From contig OX327697.1 in NCBI GenBank assembly GCA_946807835.1, forward strand, positions 16,068,001 through 16,132,000: a DNA stretch of 64,000 nt. Reading direction: 5' to 3'. The stretch comes from Ailanthus altissimus (taxonomy: Eukaryota > Streptophyta > Magnoliopsida > Sapindales > Simaroubaceae). Of the stretch, positions 12,240 through 25,273 are shown in pieces. The notes beneath the pieces are model-generated. The model searched no databases. It was not told the DNA's origin and saw only the letters and a list, made by a program, of their open reading frames with translations. Position 1 is the first letter of the stretch. Each line of letters begins with the position of its first letter. The position numbers and the translations under genes are program-made.

Positions 12240-12930
12240 AGCCTAATGTATGCTATGTTGTGTACTAGGTCTAATATTTGTTATTCAGTGAGTATAGTCC
12301 ATCGGTATCAATAAAAATATAGGATATAATCACTAGATTGTAGTAAAGCATAGTTTCAAGTACATACGGAGAACGAGAAACTATATGCTTGTTTATTTTG
12401 GTAATGATTTGATCCCAATCGTATACATTGATTTCGATTTTTAATCTGACTTAGATTCTTATAAATTTATATTTGAATCAGTGTTCACTCTTAGTGGTGT
12501 AGCCATTATGTTGAGAAGTATAAAACAATCATGTATTGTCGATTCTACCATGGAAGCCGAAATGTAAAGGCTTATAAAACAGTTAAAAAGGTGGTATGGC
12601 TCAACAAATTCTTATCAGATCTAAAAGTTGTTTAAGATATATAAACCCTCACACTTTATTGTAATAATAATAGTGTGGTGGCAAACTCCAAAGAGCTAAG
12701 AAGTCCTAAAAGAAGCAAGCACATAGAACACAAAAATCATCTTATTAAAGAGATTGTTCATGAAGAAAATGTCATAACGAAGAAAATCAAGTCACAAAAT
12801 AACCAATATAGTCTTTTTACAAATACTCTTCCTCCTACTAGTTTTGAGAGTCACTTCGATAGTCTAGGGATACGAGACATGTCTACATACTTTAAGGCAA
12901 GTGAGAGATTATTAGAAATATGCCCTTAAT
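12240..12930 (+). pseudogene. copia RNase H and C-terminus
   Basis: Traces of RNase H: a GSLMYAMLCTR-like entry near 12,240, a segment near 12,500 with SGVAIM, then IVDSTMEAEM (E of the catalytic set), and LYCNNNSVVANSKELRS near 12,660. The last 84 codons are open (12,675-12,929) and run through KHIEHKNHLIKEIV to a GIRDM motif near the usual polyprotein end. Upstream parts have frameshifts. Confidence 0.75.
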
Positions 12931-14585
12931 GCATGATTTTTTGTATTTATTTACTGCTGAAAATAAATAATAGAGGTTATTTCAATTTTATTTTTGTAAT
13001 TTTAATTATTTTTATTCAAATATCATTAAATTCTTTGATTATTATATGTAACCTTAAACTTAATATATACTAATTATATACAGGAGGATTAAGTTTAAGC
13101 ATAATAATCTAAGTTAGTCCTTAGTCTGAATGAAAATGGAAACTTTGTTTAATAAACTATAAGTACAATCCATTTGTCTATTATATACAATAGTCTTATC
13201 CAAATCATTCTATGTGTTGACATAGAAAATAAAGACTTTGCATAATGTTGATTATATAGGACTAGATTATAATAAAATTAATTCTCTGTTAATCTCAGTT
13301 AATAAAGAGAATTTATTTTATCACAATATAGTTATATATGGATTAATCTTAATCTTAATCTTAAATGATTGATGTCATTGAGTCACGTTTATTAATTTAC
13401 ACGGAAATGACTATAAAATATTTTTATTTAATTACTAAATATTTTATAAATATAATAAAATGAATGGGTAGGAACATTTCTCATAAAAATGAAATTCACT
13501 CCTTCTAGAAAAAAGTTAAATAAGTTGTTCTCTTAATAAATGATTCTGATCTTAGACATAATGTGCTCAGTTTTCTTTAAAAGTTAAAGAAAATAATTAA
13601 TTTATATTTTTAAAAATTAAATATTCAAAAAATGATCAATGTAGATTAAAGAAAAATATTAATTAAAGAGGTTAACGGATACTCGACCTAACTCTAATTA
13701 TGAATACTTGTAGAGGAATAATCTATATAAAATTATTATTGAATGGACAAAAATAATTTTCAATTTTATAATTTATCTGTAAAAATAAAAGTTTAATTTT
13801 ATATTTTCAGTAGAATATTATAAGGTTAATATATAAAATTATATTGATTAAAGATTTTTAATCAAATTTTTTAATTTATTAGAGTTAGGTTTATCGGTCC
13901 ATTAAATTTTTATAATAGCTCCATAAAACACAGAAATGGTCTTAAGAATTAAATTGTTGGATTTAAAATAGTAATTGGTTTAAGTTTAATTCGATTAAAC
14001 AAATTAGGGCCAATTAGTTATTTTGAAAGTTAGCCCAAATTTGATTTAAACCACTGGGCTCAACTTTTTATTGGCTCAATCCATTATAATCATAGAATTA
14101 AATAATTTATATTAGATAATTGAGAATTATCTACTATAATTAATTAAATAATATTAGATTTTTTTTTCTAATGCTTATCAAATAAGGAATTGTCTATTTA
14201 ATTATTTAAATTAAATAATATACGATATTATTTATCCTAATCCTATTAAAGATTAGAGTTTGGGTAAAATACTATTCTAAAAAGGAGTATACATATACTA
14301 TAAAACGAAGTCTTTAAAATTACTCTTTATGTATTATTTTGTGCTTTCATATTTTTCTTTGGGCTAAATGTTTTCTAAAGAGAAAAAACCAGAACACAAT
14401 ATTAGAATATTTACAATTAATTAACTCGCTCACACAAATAGTTTATTAGTATGAGATATAATGTGGAAGATCTATTAGTCTTGACAGAGAATGTTTATTG
14501 GAATTCGCAATCAATGTATGTTTTATATATCTTTTGTTGTTAAATTAAAATAGACATAACAAAAGTTTTAAAATTGTTCCTACAC
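12909..14585 (+). repeat. Probable copia 3' LTR and AT-rich tail
   Basis: Begins TTATTAGAAATATGCCC immediately after the purine-rich tract, close to the TGTTAGAAATATGCCC start I know from plant copia LTRs. The right end is not defined; the sequence stays AT-rich with no coding potential to 14,585. I could not find a matching 5' copy between 7,560 and 8,870, so the LTR call rests on position and start motif. Confidence 0.45.
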
Positions 14586-14589
14586 CATC

Positions 14590-14865
14590 CCCTTATAAAG
14601 ACATTTACAAATAGAAATCTTACTAAGTCAGTACATTGATTCCCTTGTAAATACATTTACAAAAGGGAATCTCATTAATCAGCATATCCATTCCTCTATA
14701 AAAATATAAACAAAGGGAAATCAAACTGACCAATGTATTTATTCTTTGACAAAGACGTTTACAAAAAGGAATTTCATTAACTATTGCATCCATTCTCCTA
14801 CAAAATAAAATCCCACTGACCAGTGCTTTTATTTTCCTACAAAGATATAATATCTAATTCTATGC
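14590..14865. repeat. ~51-bp minisatellite, five to six units
   Basis: Imperfect tandem units start near 14,590, 14,642, 14,693, 14,744, 14,795 and 14,835. Typical unit: CCCTTGTAAATACATTTACA, then AAAGGGAATC, then a CATTA-CAG-CATCCATT stretch. Each unit has a weak internal palindrome (CCCTTGTAAAT facing ATTTACAAAAGGG). The units are diverged, so the array is old. Confidence 0.7.
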
Positions 14866-15616
14866 ACTATCTCAAATTGATGAGCCAATGACTCTAGCCA
14901 ATCACATCAAAAAGCATTCTGGAGACTACCTAATCTAAAAGACTATGCTTATAAAGTTTTTAGTATTAACAATTCAATACTGAGAATTGAGAGACCCATA
15001 TTCTCCCTTAGATTCCAGCCCATATGCCTAATCATTGCAAAGCTCAACTCATCTACTATAGCCCACAAAGCGCGAGCCCATGAGCATAAGCCAAACATTA
15101 CAAGGATACACTAATGTCCTCAAGCTAGCTTATAGTCCTTATCTCGCCAGCATCACCCTCAGTCATCTAGTACCCTCCTCAAGCTAATCAACCACTATGG
15201 TCATACACGGGTATCCTAAAAAAGGTTTGCCACCAAGAATCACAGACTCGATATACCTTCCATAAAAATGACTTCAATAATCTTGCCATAAGTCCTATAT
15301 GGGGAAAAAAAAAGTCTAACCTTATTTGAGTAAAACTTTAATATATTAATCCAAGAAGAAAAAGTCTTAAATGAATTTTAACCCTAATACGATTCTACAA
15401 CTACGTATTAAGCTCACATTACAATCTTATAAATAAGGTCTAAATTGTTGAGTTAAAGGCATGATTAGTATTGACATCGAGATAAATCTCGACATTAGAA
15501 TCTAAACCTTCATATGCAAGCTACTCTTTAAGATTTGGAGCCTTCCTTTTTTTAAGTGTAATAATAAGTGGATTAACTCAAATAGAAGGAAAATCCTCAA
15601 TTACAAGATGTTTAAA

Positions 15617-18600
15617 TTAAGAAGCCACTTTTCTAAACCAAATAGTCTTAGAATCTAGTCTCAACGTAAGGTGTGCCAATTCACAGGCAACTTGATTAGT
15701 GGAGCGATGAGAGTAGCTAAAGGAAAAAAAAAATGAAGAATTTGAAATGATATCATGAAGAACTAAGCCAAGTTCTGAGGCTGATAGAGTAACATTATTA
15801 ATGCCATAAATGAGTCCAACAAAATTGAATACCGCCTCAATCACTGTAATTCCAAGCTTCTTTACCAGGAGGAGACCTCGAAGTAATGCTAAAGCTTCAA
15901 GGATATCCACTGAAAACTTTGTGTCAATAGGGGTAAATGAGGAGGCCAAGACAGCTCTTGAGTGGTCTCACAAAATTACAACTAGCCCAGCTTTAAATAG
16001 CTTTGATGATAGTCCAGCATCAGTATTTTTATCAAGCTAAACCTTAGAGTACTCCAAATTCTGCCTGCTAGTTCAGATGTCTCATAATTAGCTGTATTAG
16101 TAGTTTTAAACTCGCTCCAAAAATCCTTAGCCCAGGTTAGCACATCCGAGACTTCCAATACTTTTTGCTCCAAAACAAATTAGTTTCTGAGAAACTATAA
16201 CCTCCAAAATAGAATGAGCATTACCTCTAAATTCTCAGTGGATATCCTAACCTTGCACTCAATTAAGAGATCAAGAATGTGCGTATAATAATGGATATTG
16301 ATACCATGCATGAAAGAGCTGATCTAGCGTACATTCTCTAAAGCACCACATAGCCATAACACATAGATGAAATTTTTAGTTCCTTTAGCATGACGACTAC
16401 AAATGATATCAACTGGAACATGGTGTCTCTTAAGGTTAGCATAGGTGGGGATCCAACCATGTGAAAGTCTCTAAATAAAATGTTTGATCTTAGATGAGAG
16501 CTGCATAGTCCATAAATATTGCCACCATGAGCAAGAAAGAACATTACCATTACTAGATGAAGCCTTGTCTAAAATATGAGATAGCCAATAACCACTTTTA
16601 ACAGTGAAATGCCTATGTTTGTCGAAATGCTATATGATTAAGTCACTCTGCAGACTCTAAGATTGTAAGCGAGGAATGCTTAAGATTAAATCATCATCTT
16701 CTGTTGGGAATGAGTCACAAACTAGGGTCTAATTCCAATAACCTGATAGGAGGAGGAGGATTGTCACTAATGATTGCTCCGGAAGTCTATGTGGGAAAAA
16801 AGGTTTAAAGGAAAGGGTCGAGGGAGCCACTGGTCATAATAAACTAAAACAAATGAGCCATCACCAATGCGCCACCGGAGCCCTTTCAAAAGCATATTTC
16901 TCCCCATAAAATGCTTTTCCAAACTAAGGAATTAGATTGTCTCGGTTGTGCCTGTAAAAAAGAAGAGTTAGGAAAATAAATACCCTAGAGAGTTCTAACC
17001 ACCAAAGAGTTTGGATTGGTTATCACTTGTCAACCTTGTTTTGCGAGAATTGCTTAATTAAAGAAGTGTAAATTCCTAAAACCAAGACCACCATTCGTTT
17101 TATGGCAACATAATATTTCTCTAGAACACCAATGGATTTTTCTCCTATAGTCATTACCACCCTAAAAGAATCAAGCAAAGAGTCACTGAATCTCCTTAAT
17201 GAGACTCTTCGAAAGTCTAAACAAATTCATTACGTAGGTTGGAATTGCTTGAATTAGAGCTTTAAGAAGTACCTCTCAATCCCTTGATTAGAATAAATGC
17301 CTCTTCCAGCCCTTCAATTTATTCCACACTTTTTCCTTAATCGCAGCAAAAAGATTTTATTTGTTCTTGTTAGAGATGTATGGAAGACCTGGGTACTTGT
17401 TATGGTGAGAAACATGAGCCATACCAAGACATTGAGTAAGATGGGCAACCAACTCCGTCGAAATAGAATTACCAAAACAAACCAATGATTTATGTAAGTT
17501 GATCTGTTATCCAGATGCAAGTTCATATGAATGCAAAATTCCCTTAATCGAGTTGCAATCACTCACTAAAGCTCTAGAAAGAATTAAACTGTCATTAGCA
17601 AAGAGTAAATGGGAGATGGTTAAACCTTGTCTTCCACATCTTAAACCTCTAAGGTTACCTCGCCAATCAGCAGAATTAATAAGAGTAAAGAGACCTTTGA
17701 CGTAAAAAAGAAACAAATACGAGTATAAGGGATCACCCTAATGAAGACTTTAAGAGGGAGAAATGTTACCTCTTGGCATCCCATTAAAAACCATAGAATA
17801 CGAAACTGAGGAGATACACTGATAGATCTTTTGGCACCAATTATTGGAGAAGCCCAGTTTACGCTTCATAACTATTAAGTAAAGCCATTCGACTCGATCA
17901 TAAGCTTTAGCCATATCCAATTTCGGCGCCAAGTAAATCCCAGCCGAGAATTTATTACTTTTAAGTGCATGGAGATATTCGAAACCAATTATTACATTAT
18001 CAGTAATTAGACACCTAATGATGAAGGCACTCTAAGAATTTGATATCACCTCATCCATTACACCACATAGTTGGCTAGCCAACGCCTTTGTAATAATCTT
18101 ATAAAGGACATTACAAAGACTAATTGGTCCAAAATCCGTACTTAATTTAGGCTCATCGAATTTAGGGATCAGAGTGATAAAGGTTTCATTTACCTTCTCG
18201 AGATCATCACCATTATTAAGAAACCCCAAGCAAATATTGCAGATATTTGGTCTGATGATGTCCCTAAATATTTGATAAAATAAGGCAGATATACCATCTT
18301 TTCCAGGAGCTTTTGTATGGTACATATGAAAAACTGCCTTGTCAATTTCATCAGCTAGAAATGAGGAATCCAACCACTGACAATGTTGTTTAGATAGTCA
18401 TGGCTCCACACAAGAAACAATTGAATCAATCTTTGACTCAAAGGGATTAGACGAGGTGAAGATGTTGAAAAAGTACTCAATGAAGGTTTTCAAAATTCAT
18501 TTCATGTTTGTATACTAATCACCATCATTACCTAAGATCCCGGATATAGAATGTTTTTTCCCTACGATCAGAAGCTTTAAAATAAAATAAGCATGAATTT

Positions 18601-18720
18601 TTATCCCCAACCTTGAGCCACTATATCTTTGAACGTTGTCTCCAATAGGTCTCCTCTTTATACAATAGAGCATCTAATGCTTTTTTGGCTTTTGTGATAT
18701 CTGGTCATATCTGTGAATCC
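15617..18720 (-). pseudogene. LINE ORF2: reverse transcriptase and RNase H
   Basis: Visible in order: the linker KKALDALLYKEETYWRQRSK with WLKVGDKNSCLFYFKAS (18,700-18,560); RT block APGKDGISALFYQIF, TLIPKFDEP and LCNVLYKIITKALA (18,373-18,032); palm motif LDMAKAYDRVEW (around 17,890-17,930), then VFNGMPRG; the catalytic box at 17,594-17,602 reads FAND where L1 RTs have FADD; a zf-RVT-like region near 16,340-16,550; then type I RNase H at 15,617-16,030 with DILEALALLRGL and HRSTNQVACELAHL. Frames are broken in many places. The D-to-N change alone should abolish polymerase activity. Confidence 0.85.
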
Positions 18721-19439
18721 ACCTTTTGCACGTGCTTCCTCATCAATCTGGTACTTTTGCCTAATAGTCCCTAATTGTATAGCACTCTCGTCATATGCAT
18801 TTGTAAAGAAAGCTTTAAGTCCTTTCGAATTATTCGAATTAATTGCAACCTTTTTTCTCAAAATGTCCACTAGAATTAATGCCCCTTTCACATATTCCCT
18901 TATTCGTCATTCTGCAATTTATGTGGGTAAAAGTGTTCATGTGTAGCAATATTTTTCCTCACAGTGGAGCACATGATTCCTAGTACCTTTGAGATACCTA
19001 AGTCCTTCTTTGTCGTCCACATATCCTTCGTCGAACCTTCACACACCGGTGAGATATTACCGTCGACAGCAACACCAAAGCTGCCAAAGTCACTAGTTGT
19101 GTTTTGGGGTCTGAAGTCCTCTGATTTTATGTTTCAATCATCCCTCTTCATGTGATAATCTCATTTATGCCTTTCATGTTGGGAGACATCTGCACTTGCC
19201 CTATGCATATCCCTTAGTGAAGAAGGTCTTAGTCCATTGTAACTTTTTGTCACCCTAATATTTTTTGAATATTAGAGATTACCAGGCTTTTTCAAGATTG
19301 TTGAAAATGTTTGTAAGCATTCCTAATAGCCATGATCTAAGAAATTGTTGAGGGTGCAAAACTCCAGCAACTTTTCATATTATAAATTAAACCATATCAA
19401 ATTTTTATTTATACCAAGTTTAAGGGATATACCTTTATG

Positions 19440-19982
19440 TATTGGTTAATCAAGAGAAAGTTTAACCCAAATACGCATAAACCTCTCAATGCATGATCCT
19501 GAGTCGTCGGCATCCACATCTAAGAATTTTCTAATTCTGTTCCTAATCAACTCGACCATTTTGACCTTCATGTGGATTATCGATACATTGTATACTTGAA
19601 TCCAAAAAGAAGCATGCCGAAAAGTAGGGCTAGTAGCAGAGTCTTCGTCTGTGGAAGGTCCCATTGCTAAGAGAAATCTATTAAAGTTCCAGGGTTTAGA
19701 CATCAACACTCTTTTTTTGTCATCCTCTAAAGTGAACTTACACAATAAAATGTCACCGCCTAATCATTGAATTCTTATCTCTCCATTAGGCCGCCATAGA
19801 GTTCACATAATGTTTTGGAATGCATCACGTTCATAGTTTTTCCTAATCAGAACCTTGACAAATAAACCAAATTTTGCTGCCAAACGATGTCTTTTAAACA
19901 CCGTGTCTGAAATCTCTAAGACCTTTTCATTGTGGGAATTGTCAATTGAGAAAGAATTTCATAGAACTTCAATGTCTTCCAT
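19440..19982 (-). pseudogene. LINE ORF1, DUF4283-like domain
   Basis: Starts at an ATG at 19,982 (MEDIEVL, then a stop) about 60 bp inside the element. The readable domain (open at 19,446-19,745) has KFTLEDDKKRVLMSKPWNFN, then an FWIQVYNVSIIHM block and a RIRKFLDVDADDSG segment with RFMRIWVKLSLD. This is the DUF4283 pattern (F-x-x-x-D, pW-F, fW-v, f-x-x-vD, R-i-v-l-d) carried by plant L1 ORF1 proteins, thought to act in RNA binding. At least two stops precede the domain. Confidence 0.75.
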
Positions 19983-20058
19983 AGATGGGAAGAAAAGGTA
20001 GAGTTTGCTGAATGAACAAGAGTCAAATCCCTAAAGGAAGATTAATTTAGAGCCTTCT

Positions 20059-21054
20059 TAGCCTTCAAGTACTCAACAAAACTTTCACTTCACAACTTAA
20101 CCTTTTCTTCTTGCCTTCATATTATTTTTTATTTCTTTCAACTATTACTAATTTAAATGTAAGTGTCTTTGTTAGAAAAAATTTTAACGTAATCTCATAT
20201 TTTTCTTTAATTGTAAAAGTTTCAATAGACCCAATATTCTTAAAGCGAACTAATTTAACTCACTTCCTCCTAAAGTATGATTATCATTTTCAAAAAAAAT
20301 AAATTTAACTCTTTAACTTTAAGACAGTCAAATTTTGAAATCAACACATATAAATGTCACACCTTTATTGTTGTCATCTTTTGCTAACTGTATAATTTCT
20401 TTTATTATATGCATTTTAAGGACAAGATTCATAATATCTCAAAATTAAAAGTTACTTTTTTTCATTAATAAATTACTTCATATTGCTGAAATTCATATAA
20501 AGATGTTTATATCGTGTAGGTGTATTTCTTAAGGTTTTTTTTTTAATTTTTCTATTAACATAACGTTCACATAGCATCAAAAGTCACCTAAAAAAATAAT
20601 ACTCACTTAATTTTATTTTTAAAATATTTATGTAAAATAAATTTATACATAAATTTACTTAGCTTGATCTCATGTAAAACTGTAGGTCTGTCCATGCTAC
20701 TAGTTATAATGAACACAATACATAACAAATAAATGTGTAATGCTAATTCATTTTTTTATTATTTCTATTTCTTTTTAAAGGAATTATTTCATGTTCCTGT
20801 TTCTTGTTATCCATAGTAGTGGAGAGTGATAATAACCAACCTCCATAATTAATATATGAAATAGAGTAAAAAGACTAGATTAACCAACCGATGATTAGGA
20901 TAACATAAGTGCACTTTGGAAAATGCCAAATTAAAAAGGTACCGTCAATACAAATACAAACCTTCACCTGGTAAAAAGAGAAAATATTCATCCAAAATAG
21001 ATGATTAATAAACTGGCTGCTAAGCTGGAACCATATTTTTATAACAAACCTAAT
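20059..21054. other. Intergenic, AT-rich
   Basis: No recognisable coding sequence or repeat family. The right part should contain the 3' UTR and polyadenylation region of the ALIS gene, which is transcribed towards it. Confidence 0.6.
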
Positions 21055-24000
21055 CTAATGTCCTGCTGGATTCCTGTTCCAAGACAAGAAAGATGGATCC
21101 CCAAGAGGCCTGCACCAAACAATGACAAAACGCCATCTTAAAACACATGGAACTAGAAGCTATCTTTCAGCCAAAGGCATCGTTTTATTCAAGTTTCTAT
21201 GAGGTCAAATGGTAGTGATTTAAGTTTCTCATAACTACTGGGGTTAAAAGGGGAAAACCAATTGGTTCAATTCTCCTCAATGTAATCTTATGCACACCTA
21301 CTTGAAGTCAAAAAAATGGAAAGATAAGTCTTAAAGAAAAGCACTTCCCGACCTTAGGAAGCTCTATTTCTGAGTTGCATATCTTGTCTATTGCATTACT
21401 GAGATGTTAGGTCCAGTACACCTACAAGATCACTACCTTAGCAAGGATCTTTAGATGTACTACCATTCAATGTCCAAAACATCAGAAACTCATAGTTCAT
21501 GTGCAGTTTTTGAGATACCCTAGAATCTAAAGACGTGAATGATCCTAAAGCTATTACAGTTTAACAATGATGCATTTATATCAAAATTTAGAATTAGGTC
21601 TCAAAAATATATCAACAATGTATGTCTTAGGATGAAAAAATATTCTTACTCAAATAACTTCAAATAAAGCAGTTATTCTTTTTAGGTCGTTATAATGACA
21701 ATAGTGGTGAAAAAAGTAATGCATCTATAATTTATCTCAAAATCTGATGCCAATATTAATGCTTTCAAGAGAAAATCTACTATCACCGAGCAGAGAAAAT
21801 GGGACTTCAATCAATCAAGCATGGGGATTGTATGACTTTGGATCATTCACTCACCTTGGCTTGAAAACATAGACAACTATGAAGGTTATTGCCAAAAACA
21901 GGCATAATCCACCAACAGCAATATATGCTATGCCCAGAAAATCATTTTTTCCGCCTATCCAACTCGTGGTTGAAAGAACCAGCTTCTTTTTACCACCAAA
22001 ACTATAAGTATTATAATTGTTCTCTATTACCACTGTAACTAGTTCATCAGCATCAAGATCCCTCTCTATTTTCCCATATAGTTTTCTGAAAGTTGGCAGT
22101 GCTGCAGTACGCATCCAAACTATAAGATCCTCTTGTTTGCTCAACTGTTATATGAAATCAAGTCACTAGCAACTCTTATTCTTAAAAAGTACTAACGAAA
22201 AATAAAAAGAAAACATAAAGAGAATAATCTTGCATAAGAATTAAAAAAAAAAAAGAAAAATATAGGCATACTCACAGGTATGCTAGAATTAAGTTTTGCA
22301 CCACCAATCAAATCTCCGCTCTGGAAATTTTTTGGGTAGACATCCGAACCAAATTTATGTTTTTTGTCACTTTCCCATGCTATGTTCTTCTTGCTGACCT
22401 CTACCGTGCTATTCTTAATTGAAAATCCATACGAGTCATTAAACAAACTCCATGCAATTAGGCCACAAGGAACAATTGGAAATCCATTGAATGTGGCTTC
22501 AGGGGCACAATTTTCTACTTTACCCTCATACTTCCTACTTGACAATTGTTTGTCATTTCGGCTTTTAACATATCTGAAACCATAACTTCACGTTAATAAA
22601 ATGTTCAAGAAGATTCTAAAGTTGAGCTCAATATGATGACATGATGATCATATAATATAAACTGTAAAGGCTTCCATGATTGAAAAGATAAAATACAAAA
22701 AAAAAAAAAGAGTCAATTAACTATTTAAGGAAAAGATAAAATGATATGTAGGTCCATGGCAACAAGAGAATTCTGGATTCTCAAATAAAACCATAAATTG
22801 TACAGTTACTGTCATGCAGCAAAATCTTTCACAATTGAACTTCAATTCAGAACATCATGTCTCTCAATTACAATTACAATCCTCTCTATATTATATAAAC
22901 AAGGAAAGGTTTGGGTCTGGACATTTATATTTAATCCAACAATTCAGTGATCTTCAAAAAAGAGTAAACCGACTGAGCATAGGAGATTAAAATAGTGTAA
23001 ATATATCTACTTGCGCTACTTGCATTATTAAAGTTATTATTATGGACAAATATTAGTTAAGAGGTATAAAGTAAGGATATTTGTTCTTCATGATAAAAAA
23101 TGTCAACTTGGCTCTGGTGGCTTCCAAGTAGTGAACTCTGCTACATATGTGCTGTACTACAAAGAAAATTTAGGAAGTATAGGAATAGTATCCTAAATGT
23201 CTTTCCTCTCTATCTAATTATGAGCATTCAGTGCTTGAGGAATAGGCATTCTTTTGTGGAAGCTTAGAAAGCCTAACGTTTTCTCTTCGAGATCACTTTT
23301 CAGTCAGATGTCTCCTTGGAATTGCAATATTCCTTTTGCTTCTCTTTCAAAATCTCCAAATACCCTTTGTATTAAGAGTTAAGAGCTGTTTTTCCCCAAA
23401 TTTAAGTCTTCTGTGCCCATAGAGCATTTCATTTACATTTCCAATAAAGATTTTACTTCACCCAGAAAAGAAGAAAGAAAAAGATGTAAGCACAGTTGAA
23501 TAGCTTTGGCTTGAGAAAAAGCCTAGCAAATCTTTCTTAATTCTTAGTATATATTAGATATTTGTGTGATTGTAAACTGTATGTGAGACACACAAACAGA
23601 TCAACATCCTAGCTTGGGCTTACAGTACTCTAAGAATTCAACATTTTGACTCTTTTAACTTACAATGTATTCATTACCATAATTAATCACATAATTTTCA
23701 AATTTTAAGACATTATGACACCAAAATTCAGGATTAGCATTTCATACAAGTAGAGCTGTAATCTCTCTGCAGGCTTGGCAACAGCAAGAAGTAGACTCCC
23801 AGAAAGCACAAATCACTGAAGACACTAATGGTTCAAGCGCTACATGCCACAAACAAAGTCATTGTGTAACTGAAATCGAGTTTGCAAATCAGCCATCTAT
23901 TATTCCTTTCAAGAGATTAAGGTTGAAATCAAAGCTAGGAGATTGGAAGAAACACATTGGTCAATTGTACATCCATCCAATATGTATATGCCCGTTGATA

Positions 24001-25273
24001 TAAACTCTCTGCAAAGCTTGTGATTTGCAAACATTATGGAGAGACTGACCATTCTGACATCAGGTCTCCTTAAAAAAGTAGACATAGACACAATAATTCC
24101 ACATAAAAATTTTAAAACAGATTCTACATACCGTCGATGGTTCTGGTAGAAGTTATCAAGCTGATAATAGATATAAACAGGACCTTTCATTTGCTTTGGC
24201 ACCTGGAACATATTGAGTGAATGGAAAGAAGAACTTGAGACAGAGAGCAAAGCTGAAAAGGTATAATATTAAATAGAGAAGAAAGCCAGAGTTCTTTGAA
24301 AGTATCAGATGGAAAGAAATTAGACTAACAATAAAGCTCCTGGTACAGGTCTTGTTCGTTCCACTGCTTTGGATATATGCAAGCATATTATTGCTATAAT
24401 TACGCGGAACACAAACTTCATCATAGCGGTCAACAATTTCTATCACCTACACGCCAAAGAAAGCAATCGAGTTTTCAAGCAGAATGAATATTAAATCATC
24501 TGCCAGCTAAAAAATTTCAAAACCGATTAAAATGTAGTTACACTCTCTGATGCAAACAAACAAACAAGGCCGACTGGGATGAAGATGATGCCAACAGCAA
24601 TAAATATACCAATCACCTGAAAATCCATTTAAAAAAATTCAGGAAAATCACAATAACCATAAAGCATAAGAAGAGGGAATTTTGGGAAGATAAATATTAT
24701 AGCAAATAAAAGAAATGTGAATATATGAAAATCCATACATATCCTGGGGTTAGAATGGGTTTACAAGCAGGTAGCTCTTGCTGTGTAAACTTAGAATCTG
24801 CGGTACAAAGTAAAACAACCACTATGTCAACCAACCAGAAAGGTCAATATTACACACAAAAAATTCTTGTCAAAGTTTCAATAGCAGAAAAAAGATTGCC
24901 CCACCCCCAAATATTTGATAGCGACAAATCTTGCTCCACCATGGATGCTAAGTTTTGATAAATTCATTTTTGGCCTGAAATAAATTTTTTTCCTTATAAA
25001 TTAATTAAAAATAATGATATATGAGGCATACATAATATTATGAGACAATGCAGCATTCATGATTAATTGGGTATCTGAGACTTTCTCTGCAATTGAATTT
25101 TCCGAGCATATACAATCTTATTACATCCAAATTCAACTGAAAAAGAAATGCTAAACCGGGAAGAAGATACATAAAATAAAAATGAGAAGATTGAAAGGGA
25201 AGGGACCAAACTGACATTTGGGTTTCTTGGATTTCGAAGAAGATGGATTTGATGAGCTCGATCCTCCCTTCAT
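21055..25273 (-). CDS. ALIS: ALA-interacting subunit (CDC50/LEM3 family)
   Basis: Beta subunit of P4-ATPase phospholipid flippases; the family is needed for the ATPase to leave the ER and work at Golgi/plasma membranes. Coding exons (minus order): 25,216-25,273; 24,739-24,797; 24,542-24,616; 24,330-24,446; 24,132-24,202; 22,276-22,573; 21,855-22,144; 21,055-21,109. All introns are GT-AG, the phases agree, and the sum is 1,023 bp (340 aa), normal for the family. Seen: [17 protein letters not shown] before TM1 (about residues 40-60), Cys near 76 and 98 typical of the CDC50 ectodomain, [31 protein letters not shown]-glycosylation sequons NKT, NST and NSS, TM2 at about 295-320, and a tail ending [10 protein letters not shown]. 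The tiny last exon is outside the open frame but completes the conserved KPRPLGDP motif. Intron 5 is long (~1.56 kb). Which ALIS paralogue this is remains unresolved. Confidence 0.95.

Larger units (their letters stand above)
8918..12905 (+). mobile_element. Dead Ty1/copia retrotransposon, internal region
   Basis: A copia polyprotein can be followed on the plus strand in the order gag, zinc knuckle, protease, integrase, reverse transcriptase, RNase H, which is diagnostic of Ty1/copia (integrase before RT). All domains carry stops, frameshifts and substitutions, so it cannot encode active proteins. Wording of the integrase (a YFFIFIDDCSRY motif) and of the 5' gag suggests the group with UBN2-like gag. 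A purine-rich GCAAGTGAGAGA near 12,896-12,908 is a plausible polypurine tract before the 3' LTR. I found no convincing primer-binding site. Confidence 0.8.
15547..20045 (-). mobile_element. Dead L1-type LINE, near full length
   Basis: Minus-strand non-LTR retrotransposon. At its 3' end a short A-run (T-run on the plus strand, 15,547-15,553) follows the RNase H domain by about 60 bp. Flanking it, TTTGGAGCCTTCC (15,534-15,546) and TTTAGAGCCTTCT (20,046-20,058) agree at 11 of 13 positions and are a plausible target-site duplication. Inside, ORF1 with a DUF4283-like domain precedes ORF2 with RT and RNase H. The AP-endonuclease domain that should start ORF2 was not found; only about 700 bp separate the ORF1 domain from the RT linker. 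Numerous stops show it is dead. Confidence 0.8.

Noticed and set aside
17297..17705. Plus-strand ORFs over the LINE
   Set aside because: They are antisense shadows of the LINE reverse transcriptase, which has clear family motifs on the minus strand.
22364..22585. Plus-strand ORF over ALIS exon 6
   Set aside because: Antisense of a well-supported coding exon.
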